Assembly: GCA_903851135.1 (NCBI GenBank)
Contig: CAINNK010000004.1
Coordinates: 1 to 49,125 of the forward strand
Direction: 5' to 3'
DNA length: 49,125 nucleotides
Source of the DNA: an uncultured bacterium
GTDB taxonomy: Bacteria > Patescibacteriota > Minisyncoccia > Moranbacterales > GWC2-37-73
Made by a program: the position numbers and the translations under genes. This document shows, piece by piece, positions 13,568-21,461 of this stretch. Under the pieces are notes generated by a model, which saw only the letters and a program-made list of their open reading frames with translations, searched no databases and was not told the origin of the DNA. Each line of letters starts with the position of its first letter. Position 1 is the first letter of the stretch.

Positions 13568-15520
13568 ATGCATCAAGAAAAGTCAGCGGAAAACGCAAAA
13601 CCATCGAAGAAAAAATTATTTTGGCTTACCCTCGGAGCGCTTGGGGTGGTGTTTGGAGACATTGGCACCTCGCCACTTTATGCCGTCAGTCAGATTTTTT
13701 TTGGACTGGGCAAGATGCCAGTCACCAGTGAAAACATTTTTGGAGCGATTAGTTTGATTGTTTGGGCGTTGACGATTGTGGTGGCCTTCAAATATGTCAC
13801 CCTAGTGTTGCGAGCCGATAATGGAGGCGAGGGTGGCGTGTTTGCGCTCTATGCTTTGCTGCATAAGAAAATGGCTTCTAAGAAATATTATTTATTTTTA
13901 CTTTTCATTCTTACTTTGGCAGCAGGTCTGCTTTTTGGAGACGGAATCATTACGCCGGCCATTAGTGTACTTTCAGCTGTAGAAGGTTTGGCAGTTGCAA
14001 CGCAAAGTTTGGCACCTTTCATTGTGCCCATCACACTTGTCCTGCTGACAATCTTGTTTTTGTTTCAATCAAAAGGGACGGCCAAAGTAGGTAACATCTT
14101 TGGACCAATCATCGTCGTCTGGTTTTTGGCGATTGCCGGCTTGGGATTAAATCAAATTTTGATGCAGCCGAGCATTTTGATGGCCCTGAGCCCACTTTCC
14201 GCAATTAAATTTGCCACTCACACCAACATTCATATTTTGCTGGTCGTAATGGGGTTTGTAATGCTTTCAATCACGGGCGGTGAAGCCTTGTTTGCGGATA
14301 TGGGACATTTCGGCATCAAACCAATTAGGGCTGGTTGGTTTTCCTTAGTATATCCAGCCTTACTACTTAATTATCTGGGACAAGGAGCGCTGCTGCTTTC
14401 AGGCAAAGAGATTGTCAACGGCGATATTTTTTATAACCTGGTCCCTGGGCAAATGCTGATTCCAATGATCGTGTTGGCAACCGCTGCCACCATTATTGCT
14501 TCACAGGCAATGATTTCAGGGGCTTTTTCTCTGGCTTCGCAGGCGGCAGTGATGAATCTTTTGCCAGCTTTGAAAAAGAAATATACTAATGAAGACCATG
14601 AGGGACAAATTTACATTCCCATGATCAATTGGAGTCTTTTTGTCGGCTGTATCTTATTGGTTTTGTTTTTCAAATCCAGCTCGAATTTAGCTTCAGCCTA
14701 CGGCCTGGCGGTTTCCGGCGACATGTTGGTGACCTCAATTGCCATGATTTTGATTACTCGTTATTTGTGGAAATGGAAAAGTTGGCAATCCTTGGCTATT
14801 TTCGTGCCGCTGGCTTTGCTTGACTGTGTTTTTCTCTTTTCGAACTCGTTGAAATTTTTTCAAGGCGGTTTTATTCCACTGACTATTGGAGTTGTGATTT
14901 ATTTCTTTATGAGCACTTGGAAGTGGGGAAGGGGAAGGATAAGAGCCTCAAATTTGGAAGTACCAAAAATGACCATAGCTGAGTTGGTTGAGCTTTCGCA
15001 AAAACCTTGCGCAATTGTGCCTAAGACGATAATTTTTTTGGGACGTGAGTTTAAGAAAGATGCAACTTATAGAGTTCCAATAATTTTTCAAACTTTTTGG
15101 GACCGTTTCAGTGCTCTGCCGCAAAACATCGTTTTTTTGAATGTTAGGATTGAAAGAAAGCCGCATATGGACCGTCAGCGTTTTAAAATCGTGACTTTTA
15201 AAAAAGGCAAGAACAGCCTCGGAAGCATTGTTGCGGTTAGAATTAGTTTTGGTTATTGGGAGCGTCCGAACGTGGAGGAAATTCTTGATGATCTGGCGCA
15301 GCATCATTTGATTGATATCAAAGACGATCATCGTCAGTGGCTTTTGTATATTATTCAGGAGCGAGTTTACGCAGCCAAGCAAGAAGTGTCATTCTTCAAG
15401 AGCTTGAGGATTAAGGTTTTCAAAGTGCTGCTAAAGAATGTCGATCACAAAGACAGTTATTTTGGTCTAGGCCAAGACATTGGACTTTCAGCCGAGTCAA
15501 TCCCAGTTTATATTGACTAA
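13568..15520 (+). CDS. kup: KUP/HAK/KT family potassium uptake transporter
   Basis: 650 aa from the ATG at 13568, about the length of E. coli Kup. The N-terminal GVVFGDIGTSPLYA, the KYVTLVLRADNGGEGG motif and G-D-G-I-I-T-P-A-I-S in the next segment are the family signature. About 12 membrane helices are followed by a cytoplasmic C-terminal domain of about 180 residues. It imports K+ with protons. A frame extension to a TTG at 13511 is possible but adds 19 low-quality residues close to the transcription start, so the ATG is preferred. No Shine-Dalgarno. Own promoter; a 12-bp inverted repeat follows. Confidence 0.95.
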   Translation: MHQEKSAENAKPSKKKLFWLTLGALGVVFGDIGTSPLYAVSQIFFGLGKMPVTSENIFGAISLIVWALTIVVAFKYVTLVLRADNGGEGGVFALYALLHKKMASKKYYLFLLFILTLAAGLLFGDGIITPAISVLSAVEGLAVATQSLAPFIVPITLVLLTILFLFQSKGTAKVGNIFGPIIVVWFLAIAGLGLNQILMQPSILMALSPLSAIKFATHTNIHILLVVMGFVMLSITGGEALFADMGHFGIKPIRAGWFSLVYPALLLNYLGQGALLLSGKEIVNGDIFYNLVPGQMLIPMIVLATAATIIASQAMISGAFSLASQAAVMNLLPALKKKYTNEDHEGQIYIPMINWSLFVGCILLVLFFKSSSNLASAYGLAVSGDMLVTSIAMILITRYLWKWKSWQSLAIFVPLALLDCVFLFSNSLKFFQGGFIPLTIGVVIYFFMSTWKWGRGRIRASNLEVPKMTIAELVELSQKPCAIVPKTIIFLGREFKKDATYRVPIIFQTFWDRFSALPQNIVFLNVRIERKPHMDRQRFKIVTFKKGKNSLGSIVAVRISFGYWERPNVEEILDDLAQHHLIDIKDDHRQWLLYIIQERVYAAKQEVSFFKSLRIKVFKVLLKNVDHKDSYFGLGQDIGLSAESIPVYID

Positions 15521-15551
15521 TCGCTATTTGAATATCGCCAACCTAGAATTA

Positions 15552-15585
15552 TTGACAAAACAGTTTAGTGTGCTAAACTGTTTTG
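15552..15585. promoter_or_regulatory. Promoter overlapping a perfect 12-bp palindrome
   Basis: TTGACA (15552-15557), 16-bp spacer, TAAACT (15574-15579) drives the 15627 gene. AAAACAGTTTAG-TGTG-CTAAACTGTTTT (15557-15584) covers spacer and -10. It may be an operator, or the Kup terminator (few T follow), or both. Confidence 0.6.
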
Positions 15586-15626
15586 TTATTTAAGTTTCTG
15601 TTTTTTTAAAATTAAATTATTTATCC

Positions 15627-16085
15627 ATGCATATTTTCCGAGAATACGAGTTGTTGGGAGGATGCTGCATCATCACTTCTTTCAAAAATATCTATGGGTG
15701 TAAAGGTAAGTTTTTGGTTGTGGCCAGTAGCAGTCGTAATGATAAGTTCAAACTTATTGTGTTTCGTGTTTTTATTGAAGAGGGGAGTGTGGAAAGAAAA
15801 TGCATAATCCGCTTTAGTAATGATGGAAGTGAGGCAATTGCGGACGTTATTGGACTAAAAGGTGTTAAGGATATCTTGCAAACTCACGCCAAAAAAATGA
15901 ATTGGCCAGAAGATCTTCTCGGCGATGCCAATGAAAAATCTAGTGTGCTGGTTTTCGACGTTAATACCGAGCTCTGCGAAAAATTCTTAAAAAATCCCAC
16001 TCCCGACAAGCTCACTTTTTTGCTTGGCGAGGAAAAACGAGTTGCCACTATTAAAAATTTTATGAGCTCTATGCTGAAAAAATAG
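15627..16085 (+). CDS. Hypothetical protein, 152 aa
   Basis: A soluble protein with a beta-rich first half (about 1-75, several strands; Cys pair GGCCIIT near the N-terminus) and a helical second half ending in a Lys-rich tail. I do not recognise it. No Shine-Dalgarno. A promoter with an embedded palindrome lies 45 bp upstream and a strong terminator follows, so it is a single-gene unit. Confidence 0.7.
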   Translation: MHIFREYELLGGCCIITSFKNIYGCKGKFLVVASSSRNDKFKLIVFRVFIEEGSVERKCIIRFSNDGSEAIADVIGLKGVKDILQTHAKKMNWPEDLLGDANEKSSVLVFDVNTELCEKFLKNPTPDKLTFLLGEEKRVATIKNFMSSMLKK

Positions 16086-16137
16086 AGTTCCGGAATTTTT
16101 GAAAATTTACCTGGCAAGTATGTAGCAGGTGGCTTTT

Positions 16138-16176
16138 AAACCAGGAGATGATCTTATCATCCTCCTGGTTTTTTAA
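16138..16176 (+). terminator. Terminator after the 15627-16085 gene
   Basis: A 14-bp stem, AACCAGGAG.. / ..CTCCTGGTT with one bulge, followed by six T. Confidence 0.85.
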
Positions 16177-16255
16177 AAATAGAAAATATTAATTTTAGTT
16201 GATGAGTGTGTTTAATGAAAAAGGTATATAGGAAAACCAAAAGAAACAAAAATCG

Positions 16256-16264
16256 TGCTAGAAT
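16256..16264 (+). promoter_or_regulatory. Extended -10 promoter of the GH18 gene; leaderless start likely
   Basis: TGC-TAGAAT ends only 6 bp before the ATG at 16271, so transcription would begin at or next to the start codon. Confidence 0.55.
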
Positions 16265-16270
16265 TTAGAT

Positions 16271-17479
16271 ATGAAAAAAAACACACTCAAATTCAAATTA
16301 ATTTTCAGTTTAGTCGCGTTGGCTGTGCTTTTGGGTAGCCTATATTTTTTCGCAGGAAAAAAGCGCTCAGTTCAATTGATTGGAAATAGCGTTCAAGAAA
16401 AGCTGATCGATAAGGTTGCAGATACCAAGATTGAAAAGGTTGATGAAAAAACAGCCTCAGCTTTTTTGGTGACTGGTTGGATTCCGTATTGGGCCAAAAG
16501 CGCAGGCGTTGCTTCTTTGCAAGGAAAAATGGAGCTTTTCTCACAGCTTAATCTTTTTGCTTTTGGAGTTTCGGCCGACGGACAGCTTGTTGATACGGCC
16601 AAAAGCAAAAATGCTCCATGGCCCCAACTGTTTGCTGAAGCTAAAAAACAGAATGTCAAAATTGTGCCGACAATTTTGTGGGGAGACGCGATTGCAATAC
16701 ATAAAACATTTTCTGATCCAGCGCTACGTAGCAAGCATGCCGATAGCATTGTGGCGATGCTGGCTCAAAATGATTTTAGAGGTGTCGATATTGATTACGA
16801 AGGCAAAGATATCGCTGATCGAGATAACTTTTCTTTATTTCTAAAATCCTTACATGAAAAATTACAATCTTCTCAAGGTAGAACTTTAAACTGCACGGTG
16901 GAAGCGCGCACGCAGGACAGCCCGCCTGCTGATTTGACGGGAATTCGAGCAATGAGCTTTGCCAATGATTTTTCGGCGCTTAATCATTTTTGCGACAGTG
17001 TGACAATCATGGCCTATGACCAAGTTTTTCAAATTCATCGAGTTAAAGTTTTTGAGGATAATGGTTCTGCACCTGCTGCGCCAAACGCCGACAATGCTTG
17101 GGTTCAAGATAACATCGAATATGCACTGAAATTTATTGCGCCAGAAAAATTAATCCTGGGTGTTTCGACTTATGGTTGGGAATTTCGAGTGGAAAAAATT
17201 GCCAACGGTTATCACTACACGAGAGTCAGAAGCGTTAGTTATCAAGACGCCATGGCCTTGGCTGCTTCGGTTGGCGCAACTCCAACGCGAACCACCGGGG
17301 GAGAACTTTCCTTTGCTTATAAGGCTTCTGACGGTCAGCACTTGGTGACCATCGATGATGGTGAGTCAGTCAGCGACAAAATTGCCCTTGCCAAAAAATT
17401 TGGGCTTAAGGGTATCAGTCTGTTTAAAATTGACGGGCTAACGGATCCGAAAGTTTTTGAAGTCTTAAAAGTTAGATAA
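16271..17479 (+). CDS. Glycoside hydrolase family 18 protein, membrane-anchored
   Basis: 402 aa. An N-terminal signal anchor (about 8-28) precedes an extracytoplasmic TIM barrel. The GH18 catalytic motif is GVDIDYEG at 171-178, with D173, D175 and the acid E177. The (V/I)TIMAYD strand and a late YGWEF segment also fit. It resembles YaaH/SleL-type enzymes that cut GlcNAc-containing polymers such as peptidoglycan or chitin. It is probably an envelope hydrolase acting on cell wall or host polymer (inference). There is no Shine-Dalgarno; the -10 box is so close that the mRNA is probably leaderless. Downstream is a small inverted repeat (ACATTCTCA-type) but no clear T-run. Confidence 0.9.
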   Translation: MKKNTLKFKLIFSLVALAVLLGSLYFFAGKKRSVQLIGNSVQEKLIDKVADTKIEKVDEKTASAFLVTGWIPYWAKSAGVASLQGKMELFSQLNLFAFGVSADGQLVDTAKSKNAPWPQLFAEAKKQNVKIVPTILWGDAIAIHKTFSDPALRSKHADSIVAMLAQNDFRGVDIDYEGKDIADRDNFSLFLKSLHEKLQSSQGRTLNCTVEARTQDSPPADLTGIRAMSFANDFSALNHFCDSVTIMAYDQVFQIHRVKVFEDNGSAPAAPNADNAWVQDNIEYALKFIAPEKLILGVSTYGWEFRVEKIANGYHYTRVRSVSYQDAMALAASVGATPTRTTGGELSFAYKASDGQHLVTIDDGESVSDKIALAKKFGLKGISLFKIDGLTDPKVFEVLKVR

Positions 17480-17605
17480 CACAACATTCTCAAATTCTCA
17501 AGAATGTGAGGATGTTGTCTTGTTGAAAATTTAAAATCTTGCAATATCTGAAATTCTTTTTTGTATTATTTATCGGACTGAGTAATTTTTTATTTTTTAA
17601 ATCCT

Positions 17606-17764
17606 ATGAAAAAAGAAACTTTCAGAAAAATTGACAAAGAAGTTGAAGCGCGGCAGCACTTTCAATTGACCCGTCCGCCGAGACTGGAAGGCAAGGTCAA
17701 GAATGTCATGATGAATCCCATCAGAAAGCCCAAATCCGTGAAAAATGAAATGAAAGGAAAATAA
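17606..17764 (+). CDS. Small basic protein, 52 aa
   Basis: ATG at 17606-17608, stop at 17762-17764. The protein is strongly basic (KKETFRKIDKEVEARQHF, then a Pro/Arg/Lys-rich tail). Not recognised; it could be a nucleic-acid-binding or ribosome-associated peptide (inference from charge only). It is supported by an isolated position with a good terminator 20 bp downstream and by codon use like the neighbours. Confidence 0.6.
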   Translation: MKKETFRKIDKEVEARQHFQLTRPPRLEGKVKNVMMNPIRKPKSVKNEMKGK

Positions 17765-17785
17765 CCGAATTTTTCAAAAAGAAAA

Positions 17786-17817
17786 ACCTCAGCCCCGTTT
17801 AGGGTTGAGGTTTTTTT
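17786..17817. terminator. Terminator after the 52-aa gene
   Basis: An 11-bp stem AACCTCAGCCC / GGGTTGAGGTT and seven T on the plus strand. The minus strand has AACCTC..GGTTTTTC, so it may also serve the small minus-strand gene whose stop lies in the loop. Confidence 0.85.
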
Positions 17818-18002
17818 GGTTTTCTGCTTTGCAATTTTGATATTATCAAAAAAGTTGCTAGTCCCACGATGGAATAAAACAATTCCAGCTCTGGTGAAGT
17901 ATTTTTATTAACACCGTAGGAAATTAAGGCGGTAAAAAACGAAAGAACAAGGAAAAACGGAAATCCAGTGATGACAAGGGTATAAAAGTTTGCATTTTTC
18001 AT
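17799..18002 (-). CDS. Small two-helix membrane protein, 67 aa
   Basis: Two hydrophobic segments (about 8-30 and 41-56) with a short polar loop and a basic C-terminus. The stop codon lies in the loop of the shared hairpin terminator. No homologue recognised; no clear Shine-Dalgarno. It may be co-transcribed with the upstream 175-aa gene (19 bp apart, same strand). Confidence 0.5.
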   Translation of the reverse strand: MKNANFYTLVITGFPFFLVLSFFTALISYGVNKNTSPELELFYSIVGLATFLIISKLQSRKPKKPQP

Positions 18003-18020
18003 AGCGTTTTCTTTTTGATT

Positions 18021-18548
18021 TTAATGAACTCCGCGATAATAAATAATATTATCGCCGTGACTGAATAGTCCAGATGTACTTTGTGGATAAACAAGTTTTC
18101 TCTCTCTATAAACTTCGTTGTATTCATTAATCTCAAGATCAGCTACATATCCATGGTCATTTGGAAGACAGCCTAATCCTGATGATATTTTATTGAAAAA
18201 GACTTCTGGATATTGTGTTAGGAAAGCCATACCGCCTAACACTCCTAAAAGTTTTCTTTCTCTGTATTTTGCAATTATTTCAAATAATGGTGGCTTTACG
18301 CAGTAAATCCCTTTGACCTCATAAATTTCTGCCATAAAACTCTTTCCGCTTATGGCTCGAGCAAATTCTTGTTCGCATCGATATTGTAATCCCGTGAAAG
18401 GCAAATCTCCAAGGATTGTGCCAAGAAAAGGTCTGCAGTATTCAGCCAGTTCTTCTTGACTTGTAACTGATGGAATTTTAATCAGAAATTCGCCAATTGG
18501 CTCAAGATAGTCTTCTTTTGGCCAGATGGTGTTTGGATACATTTGCAT
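18021..18548 (-). CDS. Hypothetical protein, 175 aa
   Basis: A soluble protein with several Cys and aromatic residues and no signal peptide or membrane helix. I do not recognise the family. The start is well supported by GAGGTTGCT just upstream of the ATG and by a consensus promoter at 18604-18632. It is divergent from the Lrp-type regulator gene; the two -35 boxes are only 18 bp apart, so the regulator may control it (inference). Confidence 0.75.
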   Translation of the reverse strand: MQMYPNTIWPKEDYLEPIGEFLIKIPSVTSQEELAEYCRPFLGTILGDLPFTGLQYRCEQEFARAISGKSFMAEIYEVKGIYCVKPPLFEIIAKYRERKLLGVLGGMAFLTQYPEVFFNKISSGLGCLPNDHGYVADLEINEYNEVYRERKLVYPQSTSGLFSHGDNIIYYRGVH

Positions 18549-18603
18549 AGCAACCTCGTTTTTTTATGTTAAAGGACTAGATGAACTATTGGTTGAACAA
18601 GTT

Positions 18604-18632
18604 ACATTAGCACAATAAAAATATAAAGTCAA
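18604..18632 (-). promoter_or_regulatory. Promoter of the 175-aa gene
   Basis: Minus strand TTGACT (plus 18627-18632), 17-bp spacer, TGC-TAATGT (plus 18604-18609). Confidence 0.75.
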
Positions 18633-18650
18633 TACTTTTAAAACAAATAA

Positions 18651-18679
18651 TTGACATAATTTTAAAAATAAGATAAAAT
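18651..18679 (+). promoter_or_regulatory. Promoter of the Lrp-type regulator gene
   Basis: TTGACA (18651-18656), 17-bp spacer, TAAAAT (18674-18679). Back-to-back with the divergent promoter. Confidence 0.8.
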
Positions 18680-18708
18680 AGAAATATAAATATCCTAAAT
18701 ATACAAAA

Positions 18709-19689
18709 ATGTTGGAAGAGCTTGATCGAAAAATTTTATATAGTTTGGACGCAGATTCGACCACATCTTTGACCAAGATAAGCCAAGAAGTTGGCATTTC
18801 GCCTCAGTTGGTGAAATATCACTTGGCGCGTTTGAAAAAAGAGGGCCTTATTTTGGCTTATTGGCCAATGCTAGACTTTAGAAAATTGGGTTATTTTAAC
18901 GTGTCATACTTCCTAAAATTAAAAAACCTTTCTGGCGAAAAAGAAAAAGAGCTGATGCATCATTTGAAGCAGGGGAATAATTTCAACATTGTGATGCGAG
19001 GAGATGGCTATTGGGACTTGCATTTCACGATTTCTGCCAAGAGTATTTTCCAGGTGGTGGAAATTTTTAATGCTTTTTATGATTTGTTTCACCTTTATAT
19101 TTTGAACTACGAAACTGCCATTTCTGTTGGTTTTCATCAATTCAGGCGAGAATATTTGGCGGGCAGAAAAACCAGCAGTGGCAAAAAAGAAATGGCTTTC
19201 ACCGGTGGAGACGTTGAGCAGGTGAAGCTCAACAAAAAACAGCTAGCCATCGTTGAAAGTTTGAACAAAAATTGTCGGCAGTCGTATGCTGAACTTGCCA
19301 AGCACTTGCATATTTCCAGGGAAAGGGCAATTTCCAATGTGGCAAAACTCAAAAAGTTGGGCATTCTTCAAAGCAACGCCTTGCTGCTTGATCACGAAAA
19401 AATTGGCTATCCTCATTATCGGGTTTTGCTGCAAATGACAAATTTTACTTCGAAAAAGGCTGATGAGTTTTTTGTTTTTTGCCAGCAAAGTCCCAATGTG
19501 ATTAACTTTTTGAAGCTGTTCGGCAATTGGCAAGCCCTGATTGACGTTGAAATCGAAAGCCGGGAAAAACTGCGCAAGCTCTTTGAGGAGATTATGCAAA
19601 AATATGGAGATGTCGTGCTTCGGATTGAAAGCACTAATGTCTACAAGACAGAAAAATTCCGAGATGTTCCTAATAAGTTAGAGGATTAG
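18709..19689 (+). CDS. Lrp/AsnC-type transcriptional regulator with duplicated HTH-effector units
   Basis: 326 aa, about twice the normal Lrp length. First winged helix at about 3-50 (LDRKILYSLDADS, then ISQEVGISPQLVKYHLARLK) and a second at about 178-225 (LNKKQLAIVESLNKN, then ELAKHLHISRERAISNVAKLK). Each is followed by a RAM-like alpha/beta segment. Such double-Lrp proteins are common in archaea and CPR bacteria. The tandem architecture suggests a pseudo-dimer in one chain. No Shine-Dalgarno; good promoter. Probable autoregulation and control of the divergent gene. Confidence 0.85.
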   Translation: MLEELDRKILYSLDADSTTSLTKISQEVGISPQLVKYHLARLKKEGLILAYWPMLDFRKLGYFNVSYFLKLKNLSGEKEKELMHHLKQGNNFNIVMRGDGYWDLHFTISAKSIFQVVEIFNAFYDLFHLYILNYETAISVGFHQFRREYLAGRKTSSGKKEMAFTGGDVEQVKLNKKQLAIVESLNKNCRQSYAELAKHLHISRERAISNVAKLKKLGILQSNALLLDHEKIGYPHYRVLLQMTNFTSKKADEFFVFCQQSPNVINFLKLFGNWQALIDVEIESREKLRKLFEEIMQKYGDVVLRIESTNVYKTEKFRDVPNKLED

Positions 19690-19699
19690 ATTTATTTTC

Positions 19700-19708
19700 T
19701 GTGCTAAA
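19700..19708 (+). promoter_or_regulatory. Extended -10 promoter for the 19740 gene cluster
   Basis: TGC-TAAAAT about 30 bp upstream of the ATG at 19740. Confidence 0.5.
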
Positions 19709-19739
19709 ATTAAAAAGTCATATTTTTTAAAATTTATTC

Positions 19740-20237
19740 ATGAAAAAAATTAACCAGGAAAAATTTCAAGCAGGGAAGAATAAATTTCTTTTCGGAGGTT
19801 TTGCCGCTATTATCACAAACCTTGGCATTATTGCCGGCTTACTTTCTAGTCATAATGCTAAGGGCAACATCATCGGCAGCATGTTGGTCATTGCCATTGC
19901 AGACAACATTTCCGACACTTTTGGTATTCATATCTATCAGGAAGCTGAGGGTTTGAAAGAATCGGAAGTTTGGCTTTCGTCTCTGACAAACTTTGCTTCG
20001 AGATTTTTTATTTCATTGATTTTTGTTTTTTTCGTTGTTTTTCTGCCGCTCAATGTGGCAGCGATTGCTTGTTTAGTTTTCAGTTTAGTGATGATTTCAA
20101 CTATTAGTTATTTTATCGCAACTTACAAGAAAAGAAATCCCTATGTGGCAATTTTTGAACACCTTAGTGTGGCAGCTGCTGTCGTAATCATAAGTAGAAT
20201 ACTGGGTAATCTCATAACCGGTTATTTTTATCGCTAA
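19740..20237 (+). CDS. VIT1/CCC1-like integral membrane protein, 165 aa
   Basis: Four or five membrane helices. The N-terminus FGGFAAIITNLGIIAGLLSS and the following AIADNISDTFGIHIYQEAE block resemble the first two helices and the metal-site region of VIT1/CCC1 (DUF125) Fe2+/Mn2+ transporters, but the protein is shorter than the family norm of about 230. The substrate is therefore a guess. It ends one base before the next gene's ATG, so both are probably translated from one mRNA. Confidence 0.65.
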   Translation: MKKINQEKFQAGKNKFLFGGFAAIITNLGIIAGLLSSHNAKGNIIGSMLVIAIADNISDTFGIHIYQEAEGLKESEVWLSSLTNFASRFFISLIFVFFVVFLPLNVAAIACLVFSLVMISTISYFIATYKKRNPYVAIFEHLSVAAAVVIISRILGNLITGYFYR

Positions 20238-20238
20238 G

Positions 20239-20670
20239 ATGAAAAAAATATTTTTTGCAATTGCAATTACTTTTGGTTTGAATTTTGTTTGGGAAATTTC
20301 TCAATCTTTTTTGTATGCGCCGCATTACAACGGAATTGGCGAATTGATTAGCATTCATCTTTGGGCGAGCGGAGGGGATGTGGTGATGGTTGCTGTGGTG
20401 CTTTTTTTGGCTTGGATTTGTGCTGAAAAATTTTTAAAAAAGAAAAAAAACAGTTGGCAAGAATTGTCCTTGATAATATTTTTTGGTTTTTTGCTTTCAG
20501 TTTCAGTTGAAAAATACGCTCTGACAGTCGGAATGTGGTCGTATAATGTTTGGATGCCAATGCTTCCTTGGCTGAAAGTGGGGCTAACTCCCGTGCTGCA
20601 GATGATGATCATCCCAGGTGGCTGGCAACTTCTCATAGGCAGCAGAAATTTAGTTGAAAGAAAAAAATAA
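20239..20670 (+). CDS. Integral membrane protein of unknown function, 143 aa
   Basis: Four hydrophobic segments (about 3-20, 43-62, 74-92, 108-132), with conserved-looking polar residues at membrane borders (NFVWEISQSF, GMWSYNVWMP). Family not recognised. The start follows the previous stop with one base between. In an operon of small membrane proteins behind the Lrp-type regulator. Confidence 0.7.
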   Translation: MKKIFFAIAITFGLNFVWEISQSFLYAPHYNGIGELISIHLWASGGDVVMVAVVLFLAWICAEKFLKKKKNSWQELSLIIFFGFLLSVSVEKYALTVGMWSYNVWMPMLPWLKVGLTPVLQMMIIPGGWQLLIGSRNLVERKK

Positions 20671-20717
20671 GTGATGCGTTTTAAAGAGGGAAAGTCTAAG
20701 AATTTTTAAACAAAAAA

Positions 20718-21032
20718 ATGGAACATTTTGTTGAGAAAAAAAGCGAAGATATTTATCATATTTTGAATACCTCATCAAACTTGTTGGGCTTGTGTTTTTT
20801 TATTGTGATGTATTTGAAAACAGCTAATATTGCTAAGAGTACGATGATAGACGAATTGGTGGGTTTTGACGCAATTGTGTTTGGATTTTGTTGTATTTTT
20901 TCTTTTTTATCTATGCGAAGTTTAAGTAAGGCAAGAAAAGAAAGATATGAGCTGATTGCAGATTTTTTATTTTTTTTCGGTATTCTTTCTTTGGTGACAA
21001 TTATTATTGCTGGCTGGTTTAGTTTTTTTTAA
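20718..21032 (+). CDS. Small membrane protein, 104 aa
   Basis: Three hydrophobic segments (about 18-34, 48-66, 80-103) and a short polar N-terminus. No homologue recognised. Third of the small membrane protein genes; 47 bp after the previous one, no Shine-Dalgarno. Confidence 0.65.
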   Translation: MEHFVEKKSEDIYHILNTSSNLLGLCFFIVMYLKTANIAKSTMIDELVGFDAIVFGFCCIFSFLSMRSLSKARKERYELIADFLFFFGILSLVTIIIAGWFSFF

Positions 21033-21044
21033 TTTTTGCAACTC

Positions 21045-21073
21045 TTGAAAAATAAAGGCTTTGGTGCTAGGAT
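21045..21073 (+). promoter_or_regulatory. Promoter of the 21106 gene
   Basis: TTGAAA (21045-21050), 17-bp spacer, TGC-TAGGAT (21068-21073). Confidence 0.65.
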
Positions 21074-21105
21074 AAATAAGTAATTAATTTTAATAAAAAA
21101 AAAGT

Positions 21106-21417
21106 ATGCAATTAGAAGGAAAAGTTTTGGGTTATGACAAAAAGATTGTAGCTGCTGTTGTTTATACGTTAGTGATAATTTTGGTGGCTTTTTATGCGGG
21201 AGCTAAATATGAAAAGAGTAAATTAACTTCACTGGCTCGTCAGAAATCTGCAAGTTCAGCTCCAAAGCAAGCTGGCACCAAAAAGGCTAAAACAGCCGCT
21301 AATCAGCCAGAAAATTCAGATTCTCAAAATGTCACCACTCCTACTACTCCTGCTCCCGTTAAGGCTAATCAGCCAGCAGGTGCAACTAATGCAGCCAGCA
21401 CAAGCGCTGCAAAATAA
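21106..21417 (+). CDS. Single-span envelope protein with low-complexity tail, 103 aa
   Basis: One membrane segment at about 13-31 ending YAGAKYEKSK, then an extracytoplasmic tail rich in Ala, Thr, Pro, Lys and Gln (about 45-103). The helix plus GAKYEK border resembles the N-termini of the DUF5666-like proteins at 39543 and 43468, but here no folded domain follows. Function unknown. It ends 9 bp before a perfect 13-bp hairpin. Confidence 0.7.
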   Translation: MQLEGKVLGYDKKIVAAVVYTLVIILVAFYAGAKYEKSKLTSLARQKSASSAPKQAGTKKAKTAANQPENSDSQNVTTPTTPAPVKANQPAGATNAASTSAAK

Positions 21418-21426
21418 AAACTTTTA

Positions 21427-21459
21427 CATCAAGACTGCCTAGGGCAGTCTTGATGTTTG
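21427..21459 (+). terminator. Hairpin terminator after the 21106 gene
   Basis: A perfect 13-bp stem CATCAAGACTGCC / GGCAGTCTTGATG, loop TAG, then TTTGTT. The next gene's ATG follows within 7 bp. Confidence 0.75.
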
Positions 21460-21461
21460 TT

